DNA from: Oehlia diaphana
Taxonomy: Eukaryota > Glomeromycota > Glomeromycetes > Glomerales > Glomeraceae
DNA length: 28,076 nucleotides
Direction of reading: 5' to 3'
Assembly (NCBI GenBank): GCA_003833135.1
Contig: QZLH01001548.1
Location: 1-28,076 of the forward strand
A model generated the notes under the pieces. It saw only the letters and a list, made by a program, of their open reading frames with translations. It was not told the origin of the DNA and made no database searches. Each line of letters opens with the position of its first letter. Within the stretch, counting starts at the first letter, position 1. This document shows positions 18,870 through 28,076 of this stretch, in pieces. The position numbers and the translations under genes are program-made.

Positions 18870-20372
18870 TTAACCACAAAAATGGTCCTCCTCCTCCTCG
18901 TCTTTTTCTTTATCATCACTTTTAGTCAAAAATTTAATAGTACCCAAGTCTTCATATTTTCCTATTATTTCTAAAGTTTCCGAACTAGTATTATTATAAT
19001 AACGATCTTCATCATCCACAATAATTATCATTGAAAGCAATTTTTTTGGTGTTCTTTCTTCCCAACTTATAAAAAATGATTCTAAATCATCTGGAGATAA
19101 GTCTGATTTTGAAATATTGTATATTTTTAATTCACGAAAATTATTTGGTGAATATTTTGCAACAGTTTCTAATACCTCCTTTTCAGATAAAAATTCGCTA
19201 AAATAACCTTTACCGCACCAAATTTTAATACTTTCTAAGTATTGACAACTAATAAATATAGTTTGTAATATATTAATTTCACCGTTATTAAATATTACGA
19301 AAAGACTTTTAAGGTTTGGACAAAATTTAGCAATAGATAAACTTAAATCATTGTTATTTTCATCTGTATAAAATTTTTTAAGATTTTTTCCATTATTTTC
19401 TAAAAATTTCATCATATATTGAGGATTTGGACATTGATAAGGAATTTTTAAAACTTGTAATTTAGAAAATTTAATATATTGTAACATTTTAAAATCTTCA
19501 AAACCTGTTCCATCAAAGAATGAAAATATAAATTCTTGTAAATTCGAGCATAAACTGACAAATGAAAATGGTAATTCCTCATTACCACCATAAAGTTGTA
19601 ATTTTGTTATTGTATAAGAGTGTTTTGTTATAGCAGGTATAATATCTGCCCAACTTTTCTCAAAAGCTGATAGAGATAATTTTTTTAAATTATTTTGTGA
19701 AGAAATTAATTCTTTTAATTCATTTGAAACATAATCATCAAATGATATAGAAATTGATTGTAAATTATGGCATATTTGAGAAAGTTGATAAAAAAAATCA
19801 GAAGGAAGACTTGAACTACAACATAATTCTAAAAGATCTCTTGCTCCAGGAAAATGAGAGAAAGAAATACTTGTGTAAATATATTGTCCATGGTAGTAGT
19901 AAGGATGATAAGTCAATTTTCTCAAAGAAAAAATTTGGTTTGCAAACATTTTGATAATTTCATTTGCGACTAAACTATTTTTGTCTTTTGAACTTAATAA
20001 ATTAATAGATGGTTTATTTTTGAAAAAACTATTAATCATCCATTTAATCTCATAAATTGAAAGAGCTTTGCAAAATGATGCATAATTAAACAGTAATGGT
20101 TTTGAAGTAGGGGTTGAAATGAAAATTTTATTATCACACAAAAGTTTTTTTGATTCATCTGGAAGACAAGCAATTAATGTACTAAGAATTGATGATGCTA
20201 CCCTCAATGAACGTTGTTGATAATTAAAATTCCAAATATTCCTCCACAAAATTCTAACGGAAATTTCGCACCAAAGATGATTAACTAACAAACATGAGTG
20301 TAGAGTGAATTTATCTTCTTCCAAATATTCAAAAATATCATTTAAACAATCAGTTGGAAGTTGACATGTCAT
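18870..20372 (-). CDS. F-box protein with leucine-rich C-terminal region
   Basis: A single 500-residue frame on the minus strand. Residues 3-47 form an F-box (QLPTDCLNDIFEYLEEDKF, then LHSCLLVNHLWCEISVRILW), the module that binds Skp1 in SCF ubiquitin ligases. The remainder is rich in irregular leucine-containing segments (for example NLQSISISF, NNLKKLSLSAF, CPNLKSLFVIF, SKLQVLKIPY), consistent with degenerate LRRs that would select substrates. The C-terminus is acidic (SDDKEKDEEEED). No intron is needed. F-box genes are strongly expanded in arbuscular mycorrhizal fungi, and this one fits their usual size. The next gene on the same strand is the Sel1 gene at 22325, about 2 kb upstream of this one. 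The substrate is unknown. Confidence 0.9.
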   Translation of the reverse strand: MTCQLPTDCLNDIFEYLEEDKFTLHSCLLVNHLWCEISVRILWRNIWNFNYQQRSLRVASSILSTLIACLPDESKKLLCDNKIFISTPTSKPLLFNYASFCKALSIYEIKWMINSFFKNKPSINLLSSKDKNSLVANEIIKMFANQIFSLRKLTYHPYYYHGQYIYTSISFSHFPGARDLLELCCSSSLPSDFFYQLSQICHNLQSISISFDDYVSNELKELISSQNNLKKLSLSAFEKSWADIIPAITKHSYTITKLQLYGGNEELPFSFVSLCSNLQEFIFSFFDGTGFEDFKMLQYIKFSKLQVLKIPYQCPNPQYMMKFLENNGKNLKKFYTDENNNDLSLSIAKFCPNLKSLFVIFNNGEINILQTIFISCQYLESIKIWCGKGYFSEFLSEKEVLETVAKYSPNNFRELKIYNISKSDLSPDDLESFFISWEERTPKKLLSMIIIVDDEDRYYNNTSSETLEIIGKYEDLGTIKFLTKSDDKEKDEEEEDHFCG

Positions 20373-22324
20373 TTTATTATTTCAAAAATTTTTATTTTAG
20401 TATTTACGACTTTGAATTATTTAAATTATTTTATTAATAACCTGCTGACCTATTGTGTAATAAACATTGGATTGTACTATTGCGTAACAAAATTTTTGTT
20501 GATCGGTATAAATTTAGATCATATGATGTAATCGCAGTCTAGATCGCGGGCTAAAAAAAGTTAAAATTAGAGTTGACTCATGTGTGATTGCATTCAAGTT
20601 GATGTAACAAAAATTTTTTGTTGATCGGTATAAATTTAGATCATATGATGTAATCGCAGCGGCTATTGAGATTTGCGACTATCGGAATTTTTGGTTCATT
20701 ATCAAAACTGACTGGTAATAAGTTTGCTACACAGCGCATAATATTAATAATACACCCAGAATTAATTTACAGTGTTTTTAAGTACTGATTAAAATAAATG
20801 ATGTGCCAACTTATGAAATTTTGTTCATGTTTGTTGATTAAATGGTTATGGTGCAAAATTTCTGTAAGAATTTGTGGAAGAATATTTATAATTTAATCGT
20901 CAACAATGTCTATTGAAGGTAGCGTCATCAATTCTTAGTATATTGATTGCTTATATTCCTAATAACAAAAGGAGTTCTTATACAATAATAAAATTTCATT
21001 TAAACTTCCACTTCGAAATGACCACTGTTTAATTACAAAGTTCTTCTCAATTGTAAAATGAGTAAAATAGTTAAATTTTAAAATATGGATGGTACACATA
21101 TGACATTTTTTAGGTTATCAAGATATTTATAACCCAAATTCATTCTTTGAGAGAACTGACCTTTTATAATAATAACTAGAGAAGTCGGTGGATAGATTTT
21201 AATAATATTTGTAGTATTCATTATTTATCATAATAAAATATTTTAATAATAATATTTTTTTTTAAAAGATTTAATAAAAGTTTTTAAGTTATAACGCATT
21301 TAAATTATGAAATAAGTAAATTCCATAACACTATCTCCATTTAATTTATCGTGATGTGTAATAAATAAATAATTTCAATCAATGACAGATAAAGTATGGA
21401 CGGGCAGATTAACAAATTCTGAATATTAGTAGATAGTTTGATTTTTTTTCTAAAATTAAGCTTTTTTTGATTATACCATTATCATTTTTTTCAAAAAATT
21501 TACAGGGAACTTAATTTTTTTTCAACCTTGATTTATTTAGAAACTGTTGTTAAAAATCAATAAATTAACTAGAAAACGTAAATTGTAAACAAAGAGTGGT
21601 GAATGTAAAATAATATAGGAAAACGCAACTATTTAATACGTTTTCAAAAATTGTTTTTTCTAAGATCAGACGTGCGTGATGCGGCGTGACAACCGGCGGG
21701 AATCTTATGTTACAATTATTAGTGTTCTGCTCTTCGTTCTAGACGAATGAAAGTCGTGCCAGAACCCTGGAAAAGCATGTAGGTAAGTTGAAGAAGTGCG
21801 TAAAATAATAGTGTAGGTCTTTGCTTTTATGAATATCTTGATAATTCTAGTCAGGAATTAGTTCCTTTTATTAGATACTGGCTGGCATTATTATAATCCG
21901 GCCCTGAAAGAGATGTAAAATTTTTTGGCTGCAATTTGCCTATATGAGACCGCCCGTCGTACCCAATAATATCTTGTATGTTAATTTAAATGTGTATTGA
22001 ACTTGTGCACATGTATAAGGTGCTTTGCAAATTAAACATGAAACTCATTTCTCACCTAATTCAAATTTATTACTAATTTAATGGAATATAAATCTTGTAA
22101 TCGTAATTATGAACTTATAATTATATTTAATTTTATAGATCTTTTCTCTCAGATGAAAATACCTAAAAATTGAAAGTATAGCATAATCAGTAACTAACTG
22201 AAGGTTAATAATAGATATAATCATCACGCATCGTATTTTATTTCAAAAACATATATACATATATATATTAAAATGATGCTTTATTATAATAAAAATTACA
22301 AATTTATTTATATAGTAATTAATC
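20373..22324. other. Intergenic region between F-box and Sel1 genes
   Basis: No gene. It includes the 54-bp direct duplication described separately. It also holds two GC-richer patches, 21660-21790 and 21870-21975 (TGGCTGGCATTATTATAATC, CGGCCCTG, GACCGCCCGTCGTACCC), which look like pieces of dispersed repeats. An AT microsatellite sits at 22248-22270 just beyond the Sel1 stop. Confidence 0.5.
20484..20659. repeat. Direct duplication of about 54 bp, spaced 120 bp
   Basis: TGTTGATCGGTATAAATTTA followed by GATCATATGATGTAATCGCAG occurs at 20484-20537 and again at 20604-20659, almost identically. The spacer of about 66 bp is unrelated. It contains the palindrome GATCATATGATG (near-dyad ATCATATGAT). 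It lies about 110 bp upstream of the F-box start codon, so an upstream regulatory role is conceivable, but a local duplication is the simpler view. Confidence 0.6.
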
Positions 22325-24085
22325 TCAATAAATTGCCAAGATGACTATTAACATATCCTTTGCTTCTTTGATTCCGTTTTCAGCCGCTTTTGTGTACCAA
22401 TAAATTGCTTTGTCATAATTTATATCAGCTTCAATACCATAATAATAGCATCTTCCTATATAATTTTGTGCTGCTGCATATCCACTTTCAGCTGATTTAG
22501 TATGCCATTCAAATGCTTTTTTCATATTCTTATCTACACCTATACCAAACTTATAACAATTTCCTAAATTATTTTGTGCTATTGCATACCCATTGTTAGC
22601 TGATTTGAGATACCATTCGAATGCTTTCGTATTATCTTTTTCTGTCCCTATGCTATTTTCATAACAATAACCTAAACTACATTGTCCGTTAACACATCCT
22701 GCAATAGCTGATTTTATATACCACTCAAATGCTTGTATTTCATCTTTGTCTGTTCCTTTTCCATATTGATAACAATTCCCTAAATTATTTTGTGCCATTG
22801 CACATTTGTTATTAGCTGATTTAAGATACCATTCAAATGCTTTTGTATTATCCTTTTCTGTCCCTATGCCATTTTCATAACAATAACCTAAATTACATTG
22901 CCCACTAACACACCCTGCAATGGCTGATTTAAAATGCCATTCAAATGCTATCATTTCATCTTTGTCTGTTCCTATACCATGTTCATAACAAAGTCCTAAA
23001 TTACATTGTCCATCAGCATATCCTGCAAGAGCTGATTTAAAATACCATTCAAATGCTTTTTTCTCATCCTTATCTGTCCCTATTCCATGTTCATAACAAA
23101 GCCCTAAATTACATTGCCCATTATGTAATCCAGCAATAGCCGATTTCATATACCATTCAAATGCCTTTTTTTCGTCTTTATTTGTTACTTTACCATTCTG
23201 ATAACAATATCCCACATAATTTTGTGCTTTTGAATTATTTGATATTGCAAGTTTTAAATTTATTTCAAAGATTTCTTTTTCATTTTTATCTTGGATAGAT
23301 TCATTTTGTTCAGATTTTAAAAAAAATTCATATGCTTTTTTTTCATCTTTTTTTGTTCCCTTCCCATCCATATAACAAATTGCTAAATTATATTGTGCAT
23401 TTAAATTATTTTCTTTTTCAGCCAAGCTTAAAAATAATTCAAAAGCCTTTTTACAATTAGCTTTAACACCTCTCCCACTTTGATAACAAATAGCTAGATT
23501 ATATTTTGCTTCCAAATCATCATTTTCAGTTAATTCTAGGAGTTTAATAAATTCATTTTGTTTCAAATTAATATCTAAAATGATATCTTCATAATAAAAT
23601 AATGATAATAAATATTTTCCAATAATTATATTTTTATTTTTTAATGAATTAAAAGTATCATTATCATCATCATCCTTTTCAATTAAATTTAATTGATTAA
23701 AATTTTCATTTAAAGAATAATCATTTTCAATTTCATTATTAATAGCCAATAAATAAAAATCTTGAGCTTTTAACTTATCCTGATCACAACCAATACCAAG
23801 TTTATAAAATAATCCAATAATACTTGTGAACCAAAAATTACTTTCTTGATGATTTTTCATTAATTTAAGAATATTTATAGGATCTTTATTATTATTATTA
23901 TCATCATTAAGATAATATTTTATCCAATCATTTGAAATTTTTTCGAAATCATTAAAATCTTTCATTTCAATAATTTTATGATAAAAATCTTTTAATAATT
24001 TTTTTAGGAAAATTTCATCATCTTTACTAATAATGAGATTAAAATCTATAATTTTTTCAATATCGATAATTTTATTAATATCCAT
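22325..24085 (-). CDS. Sel1-repeat protein
   Basis: A 586-residue single frame on the minus strand, with ATG at 24085. Residues 1-180 are a helical, Asn/Asp/Lys-rich region with one degenerate Sel1-like unit (FWFTSIIGLFYKLGIGCDQD). From about residue 190 there are ten Sel1 repeats of 36 residues (pattern AQxNLGxCYxxGxGTDKDEK then KAFEWYxKSAxxG). An unrelated insertion rich in Glu/Asn lies after the second one. No kinase, signal peptide or transmembrane segment is present, so a soluble scaffold is likely. Fungal Sel1 proteins include the chitin-synthase activator and the ER-degradation adaptor Hrd3, but this one lacks their other hallmarks. Its partner is unknown. Confidence 0.9.
   Translation of the reverse strand: MDINKIIDIEKIIDFNLIISKDDEIFLKKLLKDFYHKIIEMKDFNDFEKISNDWIKYYLNDDNNNNKDPINILKLMKNHQESNFWFTSIIGLFYKLGIGCDQDKLKAQDFYLLAINNEIENDYSLNENFNQLNLIEKDDDDNDTFNSLKNKNIIIGKYLLSLFYYEDIILDINLKQNEFIKLLELTENDDLEAKYNLAICYQSGRGVKANCKKAFELFLSLAEKENNLNAQYNLAICYMDGKGTKKDEKKAYEFFLKSEQNESIQDKNEKEIFEINLKLAISNNSKAQNYVGYCYQNGKVTNKDEKKAFEWYMKSAIAGLHNGQCNLGLCYEHGIGTDKDEKKAFEWYFKSALAGYADGQCNLGLCYEHGIGTDKDEMIAFEWHFKSAIAGCVSGQCNLGYCYENGIGTEKDNTKAFEWYLKSANNKCAMAQNNLGNCYQYGKGTDKDEIQAFEWYIKSAIAGCVNGQCSLGYCYENSIGTEKDNTKAFEWYLKSANNGYAIAQNNLGNCYKFGIGVDKNMKKAFEWHTKSAESGYAAAQNYIGRCYYYGIEADINYDKAIYWYTKAAENGIKEAKDMLIVILAIY
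22472..22903 (-). repeat. Duplicated Sel1 dimer (2 x 216 bp)
   Basis: Repeats 7-8 (22903-22688) and 9-10 (22687-22472) form a tandem dimer. Both begin GQC(N/S)LGYCYEN and continue GTEKDNTKAFEWYLKSANN and AQNNLGNCY. The period is 216 bp, that is two Sel1 units copied together. This is a more recent event than the divergence of single units. Confidence 0.7.
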
Positions 24086-24148
24086 AATTTTTATTTACTA
24101 ATAATTTTTATTTACTTATAATTTTTTATTTATTAAGAATTTTTAATG
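24083..24148 (-). repeat. Short tandem repeat running into the Sel1 start codon
   Basis: Read on the minus strand, AGTAAATAAAAATTAT-type units of 16-18 bp occur three to four times directly upstream. The last unit overlaps the start codon (AAAAATTATGG). The leader is thus unusually A/T-rich and repetitive. Confidence 0.55.
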
Positions 24149-24797
24149 GGATTTTGATTTTTATTTAATTAACGTTAATAATTAAAAAATTTAATAAATA
24201 AAAAGGATTTTTGGCGTTAATTATTAATATTACCAAATGTGGTACAACAGTTATGGCACAGTAGAGTATTCGTTTACTATCAATTTAGTAAAGATTTTCT
24301 GTTGTAACACGTAATCTGGAATTCATTACGACAGTTCCGTAAATTATCCATATACAGTAATTAAAGCATAAAGTTTACGACTATTTTCGTTACTTGCCTT
24401 TGAAAAGCGCTAACTGTCATGATAAAATAATTTTACTATCTATCAGTTCAGAACCTCAGAAAATAATTTAAATCTATATTTTTTTTTTTTGGTAAACGAA
24501 ATACTATATGATAGAGAACATAATACCATTACCTCCTCCATACCAAAACGTTACTACATACAGTAATGTTGTAGTATTATTACCTACTAGCTACTACCTT
24601 AAATTAGCTATATATTGTAAGTTCCAATTTTGTATCCCACTATCTAATTCGTTAACCTGAGTATTCATTACCCTATTTTTGTATTTTCTACTCTAATTTT
24701 TTTTTTAATATTTTAGAATATTTTAAAATATTTTGTTATTATCACTATTTTTTATATCTTCCGTACTCCCTTATCCAGTTATCTTCCTCTGACACAA
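24149..24797. other. Non-coding, AT-rich
   Basis: Upstream region of the Sel1 gene. GTACAACAG and CTGTTGTAAC face each other at about 24242-24310, giving a weak inverted repeat. No gene is seen. Confidence 0.4.
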
Positions 24798-25400
24798 TCA
24801 TCCTTTTTCTTTATCCAATTTACCTATTTTTCCTTGAGACTTCTCAAAATTTACGACTTCTTCATATCTTATTTTCCAAATCTTTCATAAATGTAGTACA
24901 AATATAAATCACATAACTTTAGCATCTTCGAATCAGATTTCTTATATTGTTTATTTTTCCAAATCTTCAAATTAATAAGTCCTCGTGTTATCTCATATAA
25001 TAAATTCTCTAAAGGAAATAATCGTGATCTTAACGCTACAATATCATAACACTTTTCCCTTTTTTTTTGTGACCGCTTCTTTCCACAAATCATACAATTG
25101 AATTTTATTTTGACTGCATGATTCAATGACTTTACTTGATTATTACACCTAATACATTTGTTTGAAGAAATACCAAAAACTTTACGTTGATATAATATTT
25201 CATACATTGGCAATAATTTTGCTATGTTGAATTTATTATAAATGATCATATAAAAATCGGTCAATTTAGCAATTAATGTTATAACTTATATTCGTTATAA
25301 ACAAATTTTCTAATTGTTTTAAAACCATAAGTTCCGCCTTATTGTTAAGATAACTAAGGCCTTTTGCCCATTTTCTATAGCATCCCTCTATAATAAAATT
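24798..25400 (-). pseudogene. LINE retrotransposon C-terminal remnant
   Basis: On the minus strand, a frame of 131 residues (25264-24869) contains LLPMYEILYQRKVFGISSNK, then CIRC...SLNH and CMICGKK, a Cys/His cluster like that after the reverse-transcriptase/RNase H region of LINE-type elements. It ends with a helix-rich tail (LLYEITRGLINLKIW ... YLYYIYERFGK). Shifting by one base at about 24886 continues the tail as IWKIRYEEVVNFEKSQGKIG to TGA at 24800-24798, so a frameshift is likely. Upstream, another frame (about 25370-25270) reads KWAKGLSYLNNKAELMVLK, possibly RNase H. The remaining catalytic domains are absent or unrecognisable. The family assignment rests on motif style only. Confidence 0.45.
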
Positions 25401-27840
25401 ATTCCATCATAAGTTGAATTCGTCAACTAATATATTATTCCATAATATACTGATAATCTGATATCTAACATTGACGACGCATTATCCATTAAATCCTTCT
25501 TCATTGCTTCAATCTTAACGACAAATTCTGACATCTCTTCTAGTATACCCTAACTAAAACTAACTCGTAAATTTTTCTCTGTGAATATTTGAAATAACAA
25601 AGCATAATTTTGAAATCTAATTTTTTCCTTTTGCTCACCTCAATCCCGAAAATTTTCTAATTCTACGAAGAATTTCTTATTTATTTCTATAATAATTCTT
25701 TGTTATCAGGCAACAGTCCTGATACTATTATTAATTTATCAAAATTCTTTTTATTTCGTTCATGCCTTCTTCAATACTAAATTTAAGAAATATTTTTTCA
25801 ATTTTCTTATATCTTGTCATTAATTTGATTTCCACACTTCCTAGTGTTTGTCTTTTCCCGTCTATATAACTATATTATTTTAAAAAAAATAGATGCTGCT
25901 GTGATCGTCATCCTTCCAATTACTGACCAAAGCAATAAAATTTTCCCAAATAAATTCTCTTTGTTTGTACAAATATAGTATAATTAAACCATATCAAAAA
26001 AATCCGTCTCTCCTATATCTTCCATACCCGTACTTTTAATTATTTTAAGAGTTATTTTACTGGGGAAAATTTATTTTAGACGAAAATATAGACGAAATTA
26101 TTTTTTCGATCATTCAAGTGACAGTGCGTACCTACTCATAGTATGTAGTTGCGAAAGTTCAATTTACTGCTAGGAAACAGAAAGTCCGAGGTCCTTTCAA
26201 TGACAATAGCTGTTTTCGTATACATGGAAATTCTGATTTTTATTTTGATCAATATAACTGTACATCTTAATTGTTATTATGTCATTAAGTTGTATCATCT
26301 GTATTACAGTGTATTGAAGACGTGAATCAATTAAATTATTTCTCTAGTTTCTATTATTTTTATATATTCTTATTTATTATTCTTTTTATTATTTAATGCT
26401 CAGTTCATAATAAAAATAAAAAGATTATTAAAATTCAAAATCATGCGTATTAATTAATGATAAAGCGTCCACCAATAAAATTATTCTTCTTTATAATCAA
26501 TATGTAAATAAAAAAATATATTACTTGAAAGAATTAAAAGAATTCAAAAAAGAATTCATGAATATCATCACTAAATTTATGCGCAGTATATGCACAAAAA
26601 AATTACAAAAATGTGCAAGATTTTGTGTTTTATGATAATCTAATGTGCACCCTAAAAACGCGCATTAATGAAATAATAAATCGTAAAATTTTGTTTACAA
26701 TGTATTTTACATTTTTAAACATTATATTACACATTTTTAATATTGTACGATTTTAAGTATTATATTATATTACACATTTTTAGAGTACTATATTAGAATA
26801 TTACATTGTGTTTTTACGTACATTGTATTAAAACATTAAACTAAACGAAATTCTATGTGCTGTATGCAGATGTTATGTATATCTTTCCAAATTTTCGCTA
26901 ATAAAAAGAGAAAAATATTTTAATGTCAATTTACATATACAGTATAAAAAAAAGTTAAATAAGTAAAATACTATACATAACTGATAATGAAAATAAATAT
27001 TAACCCATCATTCATTTTATACCTATAAGGTAGGAATATTAATAATATGCAAATAATAAATATACGGTAAATAAATGACATTACTTCTTCATAATGTACT
27101 GTCATAATCTTCGCTTACAAATTGTCATTGCAAAGATTTTATCATTTAAGTATGATCAGTACCTTGATAGATTTCGCGCAATATTATAAGACAAGTATGA
27201 GTTTGCTGACTTCGTTTACAATTGTAGATCATTTGGATCATAAGTAGTATCAAGTTTTTGGATATTTGGATAAAATGCTTGCGTCCTTTAGCCATCTAAA
27301 AGAAGAAGAAACAAAACGTTAGTAAGTATTTCGTTAAAAAAATAGCTTAAATAAAATGCTCAAGTTCTCACCTTCAAACTCGCCTAAAAAAAAAATTCCT
27401 GAGTCCAGCAGTATTCCAGCCGATTAGCCAAAATCCCACGCCCTGTTTCTTTTTATCTTTGTTTCCTAATCTTTTCAATAACTTCTTGATATTTTCTGTG
27501 AATATAAGGGTTAGGTGACTAGGATATCTAAGGCTAAGTATTTAAACTGATTTTTCACCAAATTCCCATGCGTCTAGACCATCTAAAAAAGAAAGTTCAA
27601 AGTGTTAATAGATATTTCATTACCGTAAAAATAAAAAAATAAGGAAATCTAGTAACCTACCCACCAAATTCCAACACGCTTAAAGGCCAAAACGAGACAA
27701 ACTCTAAAAAAATGAATTAGTACTAAAAATGAAAAAAATAAAAAAAACCCCAAAATTTAGTTACATTTTCATAAGAGATCGCTAAAACAAATGTACCTGA
27801 AAAAATAAATCTCACGTTAAGAAAAGTGTTTAATTTAGGT
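25401..27840. other. Non-coding, with weak repeats
   Basis: To about 26050, minus-strand fragments look like very old coding debris, perhaps more of the LINE, but I could not build a frame. At 26690-26830, words such as ACATTTTTAAACATTATATT recur. At 27280-27720, three diverged units share CACCAAATTCC...CATCTAAAAGAAG-like words. No gene is supported. Confidence 0.4.
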
Positions 27841-28076
27841 AAAAGAGAAGTGTTTAAAGAGAAGATGAAAAAGAGGGAGAGAGGAATAAAAAGAGTGGGA
27901 GAGAAAGGTGAAGAACGAAAAAAGGGGAAAGGGAAAAAATGGGAGAGGAAAAGGAAAAATGAAAGAGAGAGAAAAGAGAAAGAACGAACAAAGGGAACAA
28001 GAAAAAATGGGAGAGGAAAGGAAAATGAAAGAGAAGTAAAAGGGGAAGAACGAAAAGAAAGAAAAAGAAAAAAAAG
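27841..28076. repeat. Purine-rich tract with 68-bp imperfect repeat
   Basis: About 235 bases composed almost only of A and G on the plus strand, continuing to the window edge. AAAAAATGGGAGAGGAAAAG recurs about 68 bp later as AAAAAATGGGAGAGGAAAGG. Such mirror-like polypurine stretches can form triplex DNA. No gene is present. Confidence 0.75.

Noticed and set aside
10048..24085. Kinase, F-box and Sel1 genes as a co-functioning gene cluster
   Set aside because: These families are each very numerous in such genomes, orientation and spacing show no shared promoter, and proximity alone is not evidence.

Overview
The window is an AT-rich, eukaryotic, fungal-type segment. Its genes are separated by long non-coding stretches. 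Coding exons are interrupted by short GT...AG introns of about 60-110 bp, and many DNA-transposon relics are present. The gene content (Sel1-repeat proteins, a tyrosine-kinase-like kinase fused to Sel1 repeats, an F-box protein, an Hsp20-domain protein, LINE debris) is what I know from arbuscular mycorrhizal fungi of the Rhizophagus type. That placement is inference from gene style, not a database match.

Left part (1-4343). A short cysteine-containing ORF lies on the minus strand at the edge (73-321). A six-exon plus-strand gene (918-2431) follows. I assembled it by eye from splice sites, and it encodes an RNA-recognition-motif-like domain joined to an Hsp20/alpha-crystallin domain. Its first intron is almost entirely a minisatellite. 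A convergent minus-strand gene of four exons (2814-4343) carries two in-frame stops in an otherwise open 1 kb frame.

Middle (4344-9885). There is no supportable gene here. At 6258-9222 lies a cluster of related short elements built from a TCCAGAATT-type motif in both orientations. Two copies enclose a CAGATT-type satellite and an array of about eleven 50-bp units, each able to form a hairpin.

Central gene (10048-13445). Nineteen Sel1 repeats are followed by a four-cysteine motif and a complete kinase domain after one 77-bp intron. A mutated copy of the cysteine motif sits just upstream of the first ATG behind an in-frame TAA.

Transposon-rich stretch (13446-18870). It holds a 1,062-bp near-palindromic Tc1/mariner-like element with TA duplication, a probable pogo-like MITE, a 198-bp MITE with a perfect 8-9 bp target duplication, a decayed protein gene in several frames, and a second copy of a short dispersed repeat also seen near 600-770.

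Right part (18870-28076). An F-box protein gene and a second Sel1-repeat gene, both on the minus strand and both intronless as read, are followed by a frameshifted LINE reverse-transcriptase C-terminus. About 2.7 kb without genes then ends in a purine-only-like tract at the window edge.

The intact genes fit signalling and adaptor roles (kinase, Sel1 scaffolds, an F-box substrate receptor, a chaperone-like protein), but nothing in the sequence shows that they act in one pathway. The most unusual items are the RRM-alpha-crystallin fusion with its minisatellite intron, the hairpin array, the fully palindromic mariner-like element, and the recurrence of single in-frame stops in otherwise open reading frames.
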